This document shows, one piece after another, positions 50,841-62,510 of a stretch of DNA of 64,000 bases. The position numbers and the translations under genes are program-made. Positions within the stretch are counted from its first letter, which is position 1. Each line of letters opens with the position of its first letter. Below the pieces are notes generated by a model. That model ran no database searches. It had not been told where the DNA came from and was given only the letters and a program-made list of their open reading frames with translations. The stretch comes from an uncultured Alphaproteobacteria bacterium (GTDB taxonomy: Bacteria; Pseudomonadota; Alphaproteobacteria; Rhodobacterales; Rhodobacteraceae), in the NCBI GenBank assembly GCA_902600895.1, contig CACKLF010000001.1, positions 62,001-126,000 of the forward strand, in the 5' to 3' direction.

Positions 50841-52751
50841 TTGGGTAATGCAAAAAACATAGCATTTTGGGTAATATTGTTTTTATTATTGATATCCCTT
50901 TTTAACATCTTCTCTTCAAACAGTGGATCTATGATGTCTCGTGAGGTGCCCTTTTCTGAGTTTATGGACCAAGTGGAAAGCGGTAGAGTTGAATCCGTTA
51001 GACTTGATGGAGAAGTGATAGACGTTTTATTGGAGGGGGGTGAAAAGTATAAAGTTGTACGCCCAATCGGTAATGATGTTGTTACGCCATTACGAGATAA
51101 TGGTGTAAAGATTTTGGCGGTGAAACAAGCGCAATCGGGTTTGATGTCGACCATTAGCGTTTGGTTGCCGTTTATTTTACTAATTGGTATTTGGATCTTT
51201 TTGATGAACCGTATGCAAGGTGGTGGTCGTGGCGGAGCTTTGGGCTTTGGTAAATCTAAAGCAAAATTACTTACTGAGAAGCATGGTAGAATTACTTTTA
51301 ATGATGTAGCCGGTATTGATGAAGCAAAGGACGAACTAGAAGAAATCGTAGAATTTTTAAAAGATCCACAAAAATTTGGAAGACTGGGGGGAAAAATACC
51401 TAAAGGAGCTTTACTCGTCGGACCTCCTGGCACTGGAAAAACTTTATTGGCCAGAGCTATAGCGGGAGAAGCAGGAGTACCATTTTTTACTATATCTGGA
51501 TCTGATTTCGTAGAGATGTTTGTGGGCGTGGGTGCTAGCCGTGTAAGAGATATGTTTGACCAAGCAAAAAAAAATGCTCCTTGTATTGTATTTATAGACG
51601 AGATAGATGCTGTAGGGCGACACAGAGGTGCGGGATATGGCGGGGGAAATGATGAGAGGGAGCAAACTCTAAATCAGTTGTTGGTAGAAATGGATGGGTT
51701 TGAGGCTAACGAAGGCGTGATATTAGTCGCCGCCACCAATCGGCCTGATGTTCTTGATCCTGCTCTTTTAAGACCAGGTCGGTTCGATAGGCAGGTGCAG
51801 GTACCAAACCCAGATGTGACAGGTAGGCAGAAAATACTTAATGTACATGCAAAGAAAACAGTTTTAGGTCCAGACGTGGATTTACGAATAATCGCACGAG
51901 GCACTCCTGGTTTTTCTGGTGCAGACCTGGCGAACTTGGTCAATGAGGCTGCCCTTCTGGCTGCTAAAATTGGTAAGAGATTTGTTGGTATGGAGGACTT
52001 TGAGAACGCGAAAGACAAAGTAATGATGGGGTCTGAGCGTCGTTCAATGGTGATGACGGAGGACGAAAAAAAATTGACCGCTTATCATGAAGCAGGTCAC
52101 GCAATAGTTGGTCTAAATGTACCTCAGCATGATCCCATTCATAAGGCCACTATTATTCCCCGCGGGCGCGCTTTAGGATTGGTATTAAGCCTTCCCGAAA
52201 GGGACCAACTTTCCGTTACAAAAACAAAGTATAAATCAAAATTAACAATGGCAATGGGCGGGAAAGTTGCTGAAGAGATGATTTTTGGTGCTGAAAACGT
52301 AACTTCTGGCGCAGCGTCAGATATTCAACAGATTACCAAGATTGCTAGGGCCATGGTGACTCAATTTGGAATGTCTGAGGATTTAGGTAATATAGATTAT
52401 GCAAACGAGCAACAATCTTATCTTGGGCCAATGAGTGGTGGTCATCAATCTGGTCCGGAAACTCAGAGTAAGATTGACAAAGAAGTGAGGAAGCTTGTTG
52501 ACGATGCTTATGAAACCGCAAAAAAAATATTAAAGAAACACAAAGCTGATTTGAAAAGGTTGGCAGAGGGTCTATTAGAATATGAGACATTAACGGGTGA
52601 TGAAATCACTTCCGTCATTGCTGGTAAGGCTCTAAATAGGGATGGTGAAGAAAACTACCCTGATGAAAAGGGCCCCCCTAGTTTAGCATCGGTGCCGAAG
52701 GCTGGAAAATTCAGGGGCCCAGGTACAGGTAAGTTGTCACCTCAGTCATAA
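50841..52751 (+). CDS. ftsH: ATP-dependent zinc metalloprotease FtsH
   Basis: [28 protein letters not shown] start with upstream GAGGTG. Confidence 0.97.
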   Translation: MGNAKNIAFWVILFLLLISLFNIFSSNSGSMMSREVPFSEFMDQVESGRVESVRLDGEVIDVLLEGGEKYKVVRPIGNDVVTPLRDNGVKILAVKQAQSGLMSTISVWLPFILLIGIWIFLMNRMQGGGRGGALGFGKSKAKLLTEKHGRITFNDVAGIDEAKDELEEIVEFLKDPQKFGRLGGKIPKGALLVGPPGTGKTLLARAIAGEAGVPFFTISGSDFVEMFVGVGASRVRDMFDQAKKNAPCIVFIDEIDAVGRHRGAGYGGGNDEREQTLNQLLVEMDGFEANEGVILVAATNRPDVLDPALLRPGRFDRQVQVPNPDVTGRQKILNVHAKKTVLGPDVDLRIIARGTPGFSGADLANLVNEAALLAAKIGKRFVGMEDFENAKDKVMMGSERRSMVMTEDEKKLTAYHEAGHAIVGLNVPQHDPIHKATIIPRGRALGLVLSLPERDQLSVTKTKYKSKLTMAMGGKVAEEMIFGAENVTSGAASDIQQITKIARAMVTQFGMSEDLGNIDYANEQQSYLGPMSGGHQSGPETQSKIDKEVRKLVDDAYETAKKILKKHKADLKRLAEGLLEYETLTGDEITSVIAGKALNRDGEENYPDEKGPPSLASVPKAGKFRGPGTGKLSPQS

Positions 52752-52860
52752 AAACATGAAAGCGGTAAGTTTATCTTTTTATTAACGCGATTTCATATTA
52801 GACGCTTATGCCAGACTAAATGTCGCATCTGAAGTTGTTAATATCTCTTATCTATTTCAA

Positions 52861-54564
52861 ATGAGGGATAAATATTCAGAGATAGTAATGCGGTATAAAT
52901 CAGACATAGAAATAGCGCGGGATGCTTCTAAGTTACCAATCCAAGACATAGGGAATAAGTTAAACATCCCGTCAAATCACCTGCTACCATTTGGGCATGA
53001 TAAGGCAAAAGTTTCCACAGAGTTTATTGAACATATAAATGAAAATTCCGATGGTAAACTTATACTTGTTACAGCTATAAATCCTACTCCTGCCGGTGAA
53101 GGTAAAACTACCACGACTGTAGGTCTTGGGGACGGTCTTAACAAAATTGGGAAAAAAGCTGCCATTTGTATAAGAGAAGCATCTTTGGGCCCATGCTTTG
53201 GTATGAAAGGAGGAGCGGCAGGCGGTGGGTATGCCCAAGTCATTCCCATGGAAGAAATGAACTTACATTTTACTGGTGATTTTCACGCTATCACTAGTGC
53301 ACACAACCTACTATCTGCCATGATTGATAACCATATTTATTGGGGAAACCAGCTTGGAATTGATCAGAGGAGAGTGGTGTGGAAAAGAGTGCTAGACATG
53401 AATGATAGGGCTCTAAGACAAATAACTGTCAGTTTAGGTGGTATTGCAAATGGGTTTCCCCGTGAGGGTGGTTTTGATATAACAGTAGCTTCAGAGGTTA
53501 TGGCAATATTGTGTCTTGCAACTGATTTAGAGGATTTACAAGAACGATTAGGTAATATTATTGTAGCTTATAGACGTGATAAATCGCCTGTTTTTTGTAG
53601 AGATTTGAAAGCTGATGGGGCAATGACAGTGCTTCTGAAACAGGCTATGCAACCCAATATTGTTCAGACCTTAGAAAATAATCCAGCGTTTGTGCACGGT
53701 GGTCCGTTTGCTAACATAGCTCATGGTTGCAACTCGGTAATTGCTACCAAGACTGCATTAAAGCTTGCAGACTACGTGGTAACTGAGGCAGGGTTTGGAG
53801 CTGATCTTGGCGCAGAGAAATTTCTTAATATAAAATGTAGGAAAGGTAAATTAAAGCCTTCTGTCATAGTTATTGTGGCCACTGTTAGAGCAATGAAAAT
53901 GAATGGTGGGGTGATGAAATCTGATTTAGATGCAGAAAATGTTATGGCAGTAAAAGAAGGTTGTTCGAACCTGGGTAGGCATATAGAAAATATGAAATCT
54001 TTTGGAGTGCCAGTTATTGTTGCAATAAACCACTTTGTTAAGGACACCGACTACGAGGTTGCTGCAATTTCTGATTTTGTAAAGTTACAAGGTTCAGAGG
54101 CTATAGTATGCAAGCACTGGGCAAATGGCTCGGACGGCACTATTGAGCTTGCCGACAGAGTAGTGGAGTTGGCCGACAGTAAAGAGGGAGATTTCAAATT
54201 TCTTTATGAAGATTCACTTCCTCTGTTAGACAAGATACAAATTATAGCTAAAAGGATTTATCGAGCAGATGAGGCGGTTATTAGTGGTACCATTAAAGAT
54301 CAATTAGCAGTCTGGGAGAAGGCGGGTTATGGAAATTTGCCAGTCTGTATGGCCAAGACTCAGTATAGCTTTTCTACTGATCCTAATCTTCGTGGTGCCC
54401 CAGAAGGACATTCAATTCCAATCAGAGAGGTAAGGTTGTCAGCTGGAGCCGGGTTTATTGTAGCAATTTGTGGTGATATTATGACTATGCCAGGGTTGCC
54501 TAGCAAGCCAGCTGCAGAAAATATTATGCTTAATGAAAACGACCTAATCGAAGGCCTTTTTTAG
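52861..54564 (+). CDS. fhs: formate--tetrahydrofolate ligase
   Basis: [23 protein letters not shown]. Confidence 0.96.
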   Translation: MRDKYSEIVMRYKSDIEIARDASKLPIQDIGNKLNIPSNHLLPFGHDKAKVSTEFIEHINENSDGKLILVTAINPTPAGEGKTTTTVGLGDGLNKIGKKAAICIREASLGPCFGMKGGAAGGGYAQVIPMEEMNLHFTGDFHAITSAHNLLSAMIDNHIYWGNQLGIDQRRVVWKRVLDMNDRALRQITVSLGGIANGFPREGGFDITVASEVMAILCLATDLEDLQERLGNIIVAYRRDKSPVFCRDLKADGAMTVLLKQAMQPNIVQTLENNPAFVHGGPFANIAHGCNSVIATKTALKLADYVVTEAGFGADLGAEKFLNIKCRKGKLKPSVIVIVATVRAMKMNGGVMKSDLDAENVMAVKEGCSNLGRHIENMKSFGVPVIVAINHFVKDTDYEVAAISDFVKLQGSEAIVCKHWANGSDGTIELADRVVELADSKEGDFKFLYEDSLPLLDKIQIIAKRIYRADEAVISGTIKDQLAVWEKAGYGNLPVCMAKTQYSFSTDPNLRGAPEGHSIPIREVRLSAGAGFIVAICGDIMTMPGLPSKPAAENIMLNENDLIEGLF

Positions 54565-54573
54565 GAGTGAAAA

Positions 54574-55479
54574 ATGGTTGGAAAACTATTGGATGGTAAA
54601 AATTTTTCTGCTCAAATAAGAGAAAAAGTTTCACTCCAAGTAAAAAAATTAATTGAAAATGAAGGGGTAACTCCTGGTCTTGCAGTGATATTAGTGGGCG
54701 AGGACCCAGCTAGTCAGGTATATGTAAAGAGTAAAGGTAAACAAACCGTAGAGGTAGGGATGAATTCGTATGAGTACAGGCTGGATAAAAATACTTCAGA
54801 AAAGGAACTCCTTACTTTAATTAAAAAGCTGAATAACGATAAAAATGTTCACGGTATTTTATGCCAACTTCCTCTGCCAGATCATTTAAATTCAGATCTT
54901 GTTATTAACGCTATAAGTCCTCATAAAGATGTGGATGGCTTTCACATATCTAACGTTGGCCTTCTGGGTACCGGTCAAAAAGCAATGGTGCCGTGCACAC
55001 CATTAGGTTGTTTGCTCATGTTAAGAGAAGAGATAGGCGACATGTCTGGGAAAAATGCAATAATAATTGGACGGTCAAACATTGTGGGAAAACCAATGGC
55101 GCATCTATTAATAAAAGAAAACTGTACTGTCACCGTAGCTCATAGTCGAACAAAAAAAATTCAGAAACTATGTAGCACTGCAGACATTTTGATTGCTGCG
55201 GTAGGTAGACCAGAGCTGATAAAGGAAGACTGGGTAAAAGAAGGGGCAACAGTAATAGATGTTGGTATAAATAGAATAGAACAGGATCTCAATATTAATC
55301 CAAAGGGGTATAAAATTGTTGGAGACGTAGACTTTGAGGGTGTAAAGAAAAGGGCAGGCGCAATTACTCCAGTCCCAGGTGGCATAGGGCCCATGACTAT
55401 AGCTTGCTTACTGTCAAATACACTGGTTGCATGTTGTAGGGCAAATAATCTTCAAGAGCCGAAAGGTCTCACAGCTTAA
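54574..55479 (+). CDS. folD: methylenetetrahydrofolate dehydrogenase/cyclohydrolase
   Basis: [32 protein letters not shown]. Confidence 0.96.
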   Translation: MVGKLLDGKNFSAQIREKVSLQVKKLIENEGVTPGLAVILVGEDPASQVYVKSKGKQTVEVGMNSYEYRLDKNTSEKELLTLIKKLNNDKNVHGILCQLPLPDHLNSDLVINAISPHKDVDGFHISNVGLLGTGQKAMVPCTPLGCLLMLREEIGDMSGKNAIIIGRSNIVGKPMAHLLIKENCTVTVAHSRTKKIQKLCSTADILIAAVGRPELIKEDWVKEGATVIDVGINRIEQDLNINPKGYKIVGDVDFEGVKKRAGAITPVPGGIGPMTIACLLSNTLVACCRANNLQEPKGLTA

Positions 55480-56822
55480 ATTATTTTTCCCCAAAGATCA
55501 TACTCGGAGTAATCTTCAACAATTACTCTACAAAAATCACCAGGTTGGAGGCGGTCGAAGTTTGATTCAATAAAAAGGGTTCCATCAATTTCGGGGGCAT
55601 CAGCCTTAGTCCTGCATATTGCACTAACACTATTTACTTCATCAACGATTACTTCTTGTATTGAACCAACCTTCTTTTCTAGATTTATAGTTGATATCTC
55701 TTGTGCTTTTTTCATAAATTTATCATACCTTTGGTTTTTAATTGCTTCAGGCACTTGATCTGGCATCTCATAGGATTTTGCTCCTTTAACATTTTCATAC
55801 TTAAAGCAGCCTATTCTATCTATTTGCATTTCCTCAATCCAATTTAAAAGGCTTTGGAAGTGTTCTTCGGTTTCACCAGGAAAACCAACTATGAAACTCG
55901 AGCGAATTGTTAAGTCAGGACACATTTTTCTCCAAAGCGTAATCTTTTCAGAGATATTTTTATGATTTGCTGGGCGAGCCATTTTCTTTAGTATGTCTGG
56001 GTGGCTGTGTTGAAAGGGAATATCTAAGTAAGGCAATATCTTTCTTTCCGTCATTAAGGGGATTAATTTTTCAACTGACGGATATGGATAGACATAGTGT
56101 AATCTGATCCACATGTCTAACTTACCCAGCTCTTTTGCTAGTTCAAAAATATCCCCATATTGTTCTTTTTCGTTAGTGAATTTTAATTTATCAAATCCAT
56201 AAGCTGATGTATCTTGAGATATGACGAGTAATTCTTTGACACCTGCCTCAGCTAATCTAACAGCCTCATTTATAATGTGGGACTTTTTTCTGGAAACTAG
56301 CGGGCCCCTCAAATCCGGTATGATACAAAATTTACATTTGTGATTGCATCCTTCTGATATCTTTAGATATGAGTAATGACGTGGAGTGAGTTTTACGCCA
56401 GAATTAGGTACCAAATTGAGGAATGGCTCGTTTTTTGGTGGTAGGACTTTGTGTACTTCCTTTATGACCTGTTCATACTGATGTGGCCCAGTAATCGCCA
56501 GTACATTTGGGTTGGTTTTCGAAATTAAGTCTTTCTCTTTTCCCAAGCATCCAGTTACGATTACTTTACCATTTTTTGTTATTGCTTCCTGAATGGAATT
56601 TAAGCTTTCTTCCCTAGCACTATCTAGAAAACCACATGTATTAACAATTACAGCATCAGCATCTTCATATGATGGTGAAATAATATACCCCTCTGCCTTT
56701 AGGCGAGTTAAAATCCTCTCGCTATCAACTAAGGCTTTGGGACACCCCAAGCTGACCAAACCTACTTTGTTTTCTGCCCCTTGTATGTTTTTATGCATTT
56801 TTTCCATCTTAAAGGCTTTCAA
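55476..56822 (-). CDS. rimO: ribosomal protein S12 methylthiotransferase
   Basis: [27 protein letters not shown]. Confidence 0.95.
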   Translation of the reverse strand: MKAFKMEKMHKNIQGAENKVGLVSLGCPKALVDSERILTRLKAEGYIISPSYEDADAVIVNTCGFLDSAREESLNSIQEAITKNGKVIVTGCLGKEKDLISKTNPNVLAITGPHQYEQVIKEVHKVLPPKNEPFLNLVPNSGVKLTPRHYSYLKISEGCNHKCKFCIIPDLRGPLVSRKKSHIINEAVRLAEAGVKELLVISQDTSAYGFDKLKFTNEKEQYGDIFELAKELGKLDMWIRLHYVYPYPSVEKLIPLMTERKILPYLDIPFQHSHPDILKKMARPANHKNISEKITLWRKMCPDLTIRSSFIVGFPGETEEHFQSLLNWIEEMQIDRIGCFKYENVKGAKSYEMPDQVPEAIKNQRYDKFMKKAQEISTINLEKKVGSIQEVIVDEVNSVSAICRTKADAPEIDGTLFIESNFDRLQPGDFCRVIVEDYSEYDLWGKII

Positions 56823-57946
56823 ATAAAACTTTTTTCGTGGATTATTGCAGATCTTGTCCCAACTGGAGTCTGTATATATACCTGATCACCTTCATTCCAG
56901 CATTCCCTAGATATCATTCCCAAAGCAACGTTGGTTTGGAAATCTGGTGAAAATGCAGCAGAAGTAATCTGTCCAACATTTTTATTCTTGTAATTAATTG
57001 GCCAAGGTTCCATGCAGTAAGGTAATGCTCCACCGTCTATTTCAATCGACCTTATAATTTGCATTACTCCGTTATCAAGAACTTCATTTAGGGCCTTATC
57101 GCCAATAAAAGGTTTCACTTTTCCAGTACTCCAATCAATGCCCTTTTTACAAAACCTTTCTAGCCCACATTCAATTGGGTTGTTGATAATAGTCATGTCA
57201 TTACCGTAGGAAAGTAGGCCCGCTTCCACCCTTTCAATTCCATTAGGACAGCCTGCCGCAACATTTAGAGACTTCCCAGCCTCAAAAAAAGCATCCCACA
57301 TATCCTCAGCATACTTTTCATTTTCAACATAAATTTCAAACCCTCCTTGCTTTGAGAATCCAGATCTTGCTGCGATGAAACTGGTATCCTTAAATGGAAC
57401 TTTTACTATTGAGAATAATTTCATATTTTCAAAATTCATAGAAAAAACGTTTTGCATCAGTTTATTCGAAAGGGGGCCTTGAATTGCTAGTATTGAAACA
57501 TCTGGTTCTGAAATTTTAACATCGAGGGCTAAACCAGTAGCAATTCCAGAAACCCACAGTAGGACATCACTGTCAGCAATTGATATCCAATACCTATTCT
57601 CACCTACTTGGACTATTACTGGATCATTTAATATACCGCCTGATAAATTAGTTAAAGGAGCATAAAGACATTTATCTACACTTAAATTTCTTAAATCTCT
57701 GGGTGTAAGCATCTCGATGAGTTTCTTTGAATCAGGACCAGTTATCTCCACTTGTCTCTCACAGGCAACATCCCATACTTGTACAGCGTTTTTTAAATGA
57801 TGGTAGTCTTCCTCAACAGACTTAAAAACTGTTGGCAGTAGCATATGATTATAAACAGTAAAGCTGGTCACACCTGCTTCAAATACTTTTTTTGAAAAAG
57901 GAGTTTGCCTTAACCTTCTAGTTATTGAAATTTTATGATCAGTCAT
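56819..57946 (-). CDS. dmdA: dimethylsulfoniopropionate demethylase-like GcvT-family protein
   Basis: [61 protein letters not shown] closely resembles remembered Pelagibacter Dmd[11 protein letters not shown]. Confidence 0.85.
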   Translation of the reverse strand: MTDHKISITRRLRQTPFSKKVFEAGVTSFTVYNHMLLPTVFKSVEEDYHHLKNAVQVWDVACERQVEITGPDSKKLIEMLTPRDLRNLSVDKCLYAPLTNLSGGILNDPVIVQVGENRYWISIADSDVLLWVSGIATGLALDVKISEPDVSILAIQGPLSNKLMQNVFSMNFENMKLFSIVKVPFKDTSFIAARSGFSKQGGFEIYVENEKYAEDMWDAFFEAGKSLNVAAGCPNGIERVEAGLLSYGNDMTIINNPIECGLERFCKKGIDWSTGKVKPFIGDKALNEVLDNGVMQIIRSIEIDGGALPYCMEPWPINYKNKNVGQITSAAFSPDFQTNVALGMISRECWNEGDQVYIQTPVGTRSAIIHEKSFI

Positions 57947-58122
57947 ATTTAATTTGCACCTGTAATTATTAAAGACTAGCTACAATTAGTTGACTTGTTT
58001 GTAAATTAAAAATAGAGCTTCGAAATAAATTTGTTCTAATAACGTGGTGTTGGTATTATTAATGTGGCTGAATTATGAGCCTTTAAATGGATTAACCAAG
58101 AAATTATAGGTTATAATTAACA

Positions 58123-58569
58123 ATGGATATTAAGATTTTTATAATAAATGGTCCCAATTTAAATCTTTTAGGCCGGCGTGAGAATAATATATATGGAGAT
58201 AAAACTCTTGGAGACATAGAGAAATTATGCGAAGAAAAAATACAGAATTTTGCAGGAGCTTCCATATCTTTTTTTCAGTCAAACTCCGAAAGTCAACTTA
58301 TAGGCTGGATACACCAGGCACTTGATGAGGCGTATGCCATAGTTATAAATCCGGCTGGATACACACATACATCCGTGGCTATTTTGGACGCTTTGCGAAT
58401 ATTTAATGGACCTGTTGTGGAGGTGCATTTGAGTGATATTACACAAAGAGAACATTTTAGGAAATTTTCATATGTTTCTGAACGAGCCGATAAAGTTATT
58501 AAAGGGAAGGGACCTGAAGGCTATATAGAAGCCTTAGATTTTTTGGCATCAAAATTTTTCAAAAGTTGA
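58123..58569 (+). CDS. aroQ: type II 3-dehydroquinate dehydratase
   Basis: INGPNLNLLGRRE, NPAGYTHTSVAI. Confidence 0.95.
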   Translation: MDIKIFIINGPNLNLLGRRENNIYGDKTLGDIEKLCEEKIQNFAGASISFFQSNSESQLIGWIHQALDEAYAIVINPAGYTHTSVAILDALRIFNGPVVEVHLSDITQREHFRKFSYVSERADKVIKGKGPEGYIEALDFLASKFFKS

Positions 58570-59030
58570 ATAAGGCTTTTATTTTTAATAAAGCTTTCAG
58601 CATCTTTCGGATCAATCCATTTCAAAGTTCTCATATTTTTCTCTGGGAATTCATTTTTTTGGCTAATCATTTTCATGGGAAAAACATCAACGATACATTT
58701 AATGGGAGAACCATTTTTTAAAATTTTTGTAAAATCAAAATTACCAAACTTTTTTTTACTACAAATTCCTAAAATTCCAGCTTCCTCCCATGCTTCGACT
58801 GCAGCACTCCTGAAAGGACCCAATTCTTTTTGTATCCAACCTTTTGGAATAATCCAGCTTTTCGTTGTAAGGCTGGTAATCAAGAGAATCTGCAGCTTTT
58901 TTTCAACCCATTTATAGCAGAGGCAGCCGACTTGTTTTCTTAGTTGATCTTGAATATTTGAAGCTTTATCCACACCAAGTGTTAATTTACGCATTTGCGC
59001 TTTGAGAGAACTCTCTAATTCGTCTTTCAT
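58521..59030 (-). CDS. NUDIX hydrolase
   Basis: PKGWIQKELGPFRSAAVEAWEEAGI. Confidence 0.85.
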   Translation of the reverse strand: MKDELESSLKAQMRKLTLGVDKASNIQDQLRKQVGCLCYKWVEKKLQILLITSLTTKSWIIPKGWIQKELGPFRSAAVEAWEEAGILGICSKKKFGNFDFTKILKNGSPIKCIVDVFPMKMISQKNEFPEKNMRTLKWIDPKDAESFIKNKSLIQLLKNFDAKKSKASI

Positions 59031-59287
59031 ATATTCTGCCCGTTTTATATTTTTATGGCCTTGAGGCTCTTATTTAGATAAGTTATACGATAAAGTAATT
59101 TAACAATCAAATTTTTGTTGTTAATATTGTAACCATTGAAACTTTAAGTTTTTAACTAACCTACTTAATGCAGGCTCACCCTAATGGTTTTCCAATTCGG
59201 TTCATCTAATGGCCTGTCTACTTTCTTAGGTGCATTTAGTGAAAAAGTTTAAGAAAATTGTACAAAAGATTTCCTTGCAAATAATTA

Positions 59288-60550
59288 CTAGTTTCCAGGA
59301 GCTTTTTTCCCGAGAACAAATATGCCAATTAGGAAAAATAGAACTGCTGTCACCATTCCTGCTCTTTCATTCCCAGTCCAGAGGATTAGAGAGGCATAAA
59401 CGGCAGGGCCAACAAAGGACGTTATTTTTCCAGCTAGCATATAAAAGCCAAATATTTTTGCTGTGTGCTCAGCAGGAGCAACTCGTGATACCAATGATCT
59501 GCTCGCGGCTTGTACAGGACCAATAAAAAGACCTCCAATTAATGCCATAATCCAAAATACCTGAGCATTTGGCGCTACCAAAAAACCTATTCCGACGATG
59601 AAAAGGCTAACCAATGAGACACGTATGGTTAAAAATGCTCCAAACCGATCATCAAACCACCCACCAATAAGTGCTCCAACTCCACAGCTCAGATTTACAG
59701 CTATAGCAAAGTAGAGAACCTCCGTATTTGTAAAACCAAAGACCTTAGCAGCAAATATTCCAGCAAAAGCAAATACAACGCTCAATCCATCAGCATAAAA
59801 CATCCTAGCAACAAAAAATCTAGCAAAACCAGGTACTTTAATTATTTCATTCCAGCCACTTTTGATTATTTCTACTGGATTTGAGATATCAGATGCTGCA
59901 GGTGCTTCTCTGACGAAAAAGAACAGCGGAAGACTGAATATTAGTAGCCATAGGCCAGCCAGTATCATTGTAGCTCTCACGTGTTCTGATTTGTCTTTAT
60001 CAAGACCAAAGGGAGCGCTTTCAGGTAATATAAAAATAAACAGAGCTATGGCTAAAGCCACTATTGCTCCAAAGTAACCTACGCCCCAAGCCCAACCTGA
60101 AACTCTGCCAATATTTTCCTTTGTCGCTACAGAAGGTAGCAAAGCATTGTAAAAGACAAACATTAACTCATTTGCCACTATAGAAAAAAAAGATAAAACG
60201 ATGGCTATCCAAAAAAAGGAAGGTATAGGCTCAGCACTCCACAAGAAAATTGTAGCTACAATTCCTATCGTTGTAGTAACTGCTAAGAATATTTTTCTTC
60301 TTGCATTTGCATCAGCAAGACCTCCAAGTATTGGCCCAATGAGTGCTACAGTTAATGCGGCTACAGAGGTCATGTAGCCCCAGTAAGCAGTGCCATTCTC
60401 AGGTGCTATGGTTGTTGTGAAATAAACAGCAAAAATAAAGGTAGCGTGTATCGCTCCAACAGCAGAATTTCCAACATCAAATAAAGCATAGGCAACAGTT
60501 GCTAGTGAACCATTCTTGCCCCCGTTCTTAGTTTGGTTTTGCATTAGCAC
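59288..60550 (-). CDS. MFS transporter, UMF1-like
   Basis: AYALFDVGNSAVGAIHATFIF, MFS layout. Confidence 0.85.
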   Translation of the reverse strand: MLMQNQTKNGGKNGSLATVAYALFDVGNSAVGAIHATFIFAVYFTTTIAPENGTAYWGYMTSVAALTVALIGPILGGLADANARRKIFLAVTTTIGIVATIFLWSAEPIPSFFWIAIVLSFFSIVANELMFVFYNALLPSVATKENIGRVSGWAWGVGYFGAIVALAIALFIFILPESAPFGLDKDKSEHVRATMILAGLWLLIFSLPLFFFVREAPAASDISNPVEIIKSGWNEIIKVPGFARFFVARMFYADGLSVVFAFAGIFAAKVFGFTNTEVLYFAIAVNLSCGVGALIGGWFDDRFGAFLTIRVSLVSLFIVGIGFLVAPNAQVFWIMALIGGLFIGPVQAASRSLVSRVAPAEHTAKIFGFYMLAGKITSFVGPAVYASLILWTGNERAGMVTAVLFFLIGIFVLGKKAPGN

Positions 60551-60685
60551 CTTTTCCTTTTGAAGTATATAAATAGATTATTTGGCTGATCTAAGCAATT
60601 TTTTTCTCTTAGACTTTCATTTATGCTGTTTTATGCTTAGCATATGTTTATAAGAAATATCTCAATATCAGTCTTTGTATAATCA

Positions 60686-61333
60686 ATGAGAATCGACATG
60701 CCCCACGATAGCCCTAACGACGAATCATCTAAGAATACTGAATTACCCGACAAAATGGCTATAAAAGTGAAATCTCTAGAGACTTTGCTAGTTAGTAGAG
60801 GTTTGGTTGACCCTGCAGCTTTAGACAAAATAATTGATTTCTATTCTAATAAGGTTGGACCACGTAATGGTGCATATTTGGTTGCAAGGTCTTGGGTCGA
60901 AAAGGATTTTGCTTCTAAACTTCTTTCGGATCCAACACCAGTTTTAAAGGATTTGGGCTTTAATGGCAGGCAAGGTGAGAATATAATTGTCTTAAAAAAT
61001 ACGAGTAAAATTCATAACTTAGTAGTTTGTACGCTCTGTTCTTGTTATCCTTGGCCGCTTTTAGGTCTGCCACCTTCATGGTATAAATCTGATGAGTATC
61101 GTTCTAGATCTGTTATAGAACCTCGGAAGGTATTACAAGAATTTGGGTTACACATTCCGAAAGAGACAAAGGTTAAGGTCTGGGACTCCACTGCTGAAAT
61201 AAGATATTTGGTGTTACCAATGAGACCAGAAGGTACAGATGGAATGTCAATTGATGAGCTTTCTGTGTTGGTTACCAGAGATAGTATGATTGGAGCAGGT
61301 TATGCCTTAACACCTGAAAAAATTAGTGAATAG
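60686..61333 (+). CDS. nthA: nitrile hydratase alpha subunit (cobalt-type)
   Basis: VCTLCSCYPWPLLGLPPSWYKS metal-claw motif. Confidence 0.95.
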   Translation: MRIDMPHDSPNDESSKNTELPDKMAIKVKSLETLLVSRGLVDPAALDKIIDFYSNKVGPRNGAYLVARSWVEKDFASKLLSDPTPVLKDLGFNGRQGENIIVLKNTSKIHNLVVCTLCSCYPWPLLGLPPSWYKSDEYRSRSVIEPRKVLQEFGLHIPKETKVKVWDSTAEIRYLVLPMRPEGTDGMSIDELSVLVTRDSMIGAGYALTPEKISE

Positions 61334-62000
61334 GCCTCATGACCTTGGTGGTATAAAAAACAAAAGACCAATACCCATATCTGCTGCTGATGATGATGAG
61401 AAAATAGGTTTGATTGCTAATACTTGGCAAACTAGGACACCAGCTATTACTTTGGCGATAGGCTTTCTAAGAGCATGGAATCTGGATACAACTCGGTTTT
61501 ATCGTGAATGTTTGCCTCCCAATGACTATCGAGAATCTTCTTATTATGAACGCTGGTTTTTAGCTTTGGAGAGAATGATTAAGGATTTTGAATTACTTTC
61601 ACCTCATAAGGTAGGAACCTATGCTGATAAAATTCTGAGAGCAAAAGATGTTTTTGAAATTCTTAGAAAGGGAGGACCATCAATTAGATCTAAGCTAGAA
61701 AGACCAAATTTTCTAGTAGGGGATATAGTACAAACAAAGAAGAACTATGAAAATGAGCTTGTTTACGGTGGTCATTCACGGTTGCCGAGATACGCAATGG
61801 GCAAGAAAGGGAAAATAGTGATCCATCATAATGCTCACGTCTTTCCCGACAGTAATGCTCACTTTAAAGGTGACGCGCCAGAGCACCTTTATTCTATCGA
61901 ATTCTCTTCGGAAGAACTATGGGGTTTGAAGTGTGAAAACAAAAATGACTCTGTTACCTTGGATTTGTGGGAACCTTATCTGGAAAAGGCAGATGGTTGA
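61326..62000 (+). CDS. nthB: nitrile hydratase beta subunit
   Basis: RPHDLGG, ERWFLALERM, FKGDAPEHLYSIEFSSEELWG. Confidence 0.95.
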   Translation: MNRPHDLGGIKNKRPIPISAADDDEKIGLIANTWQTRTPAITLAIGFLRAWNLDTTRFYRECLPPNDYRESSYYERWFLALERMIKDFELLSPHKVGTYADKILRAKDVFEILRKGGPSIRSKLERPNFLVGDIVQTKKNYENELVYGGHSRLPRYAMGKKGKIVIHHNAHVFPDSNAHFKGDAPEHLYSIEFSSEELWGLKCENKNDSVTLDLWEPYLEKADG

Positions 62001-62001
62001 A

Positions 62002-62304
62002 ATGGAAAACGATTTTTCAAAATATATTTCAGTTAAAAACTTCGATGAACCATGGCACGCAAATTTATTTGCCTTAACAGTTAGTTTAAGTGAAAGCGGT
62101 GTTTTTAGTTGGCCCGAGTGGGTGTCTATTTTTAGTAGTAACCTTGGTGCAAAAAAAATAAAAGATAATAATAGTAGAGATTATTTTTCTGTGTGGTTGT
62201 TTTCCCTTGAGGAAGTACTTTTAAGAAAGAATCAGATTTCCAAAGAAAATTTAAGAGAAGTTTTCAAAGAATTGGTATCAGCTCAAAACGAGTCAGCTCA
62301 TTGA
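62002..62304 (+). CDS. nitrile hydratase accessory protein
   Basis: FDEPWHANLFALTVSLSESGVFSWPEWVSIFS; follows nthAB. Confidence 0.85.
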   Translation: MENDFSKYISVKNFDEPWHANLFALTVSLSESGVFSWPEWVSIFSSNLGAKKIKDNNSRDYFSVWLFSLEEVLLRKNQISKENLREVFKELVSAQNESAH

Positions 62305-62361
62305 GATTCTAAAAATAAAAAAATAATTTTACTTTGAGTTATTTCTATTTCATATTGGGCA

Positions 62362-62448
62362 TACTCTTGGGGTGTTTCTGTTTGGAAGCTGAGATAAACC
62401 CATTGAACCTGAACCAGATAATGCTGGCGGAGGAAAGAGATGAAGGAC
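62362..62448 (+). ncRNA. TPP (THI-element) riboswitch
   Basis: GGGGTG...AGCTGAGATAAACCCATTGAACCTGAACCAGATAATGCTGGCGGAGGAAAGA consensus; precedes thiB. Confidence 0.93.
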
Positions 62449-62510
62449 TATAAAATTTTATAGCATTAATTTTCTCCATTCTCAGTATTCAAATGACTAA
62501 CGTTTAAAAG

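Noticed and set aside
50810-51433. 207-aa minus-strand ORF over ftsH
   Set aside because: antisense shadow of a well-supported gene
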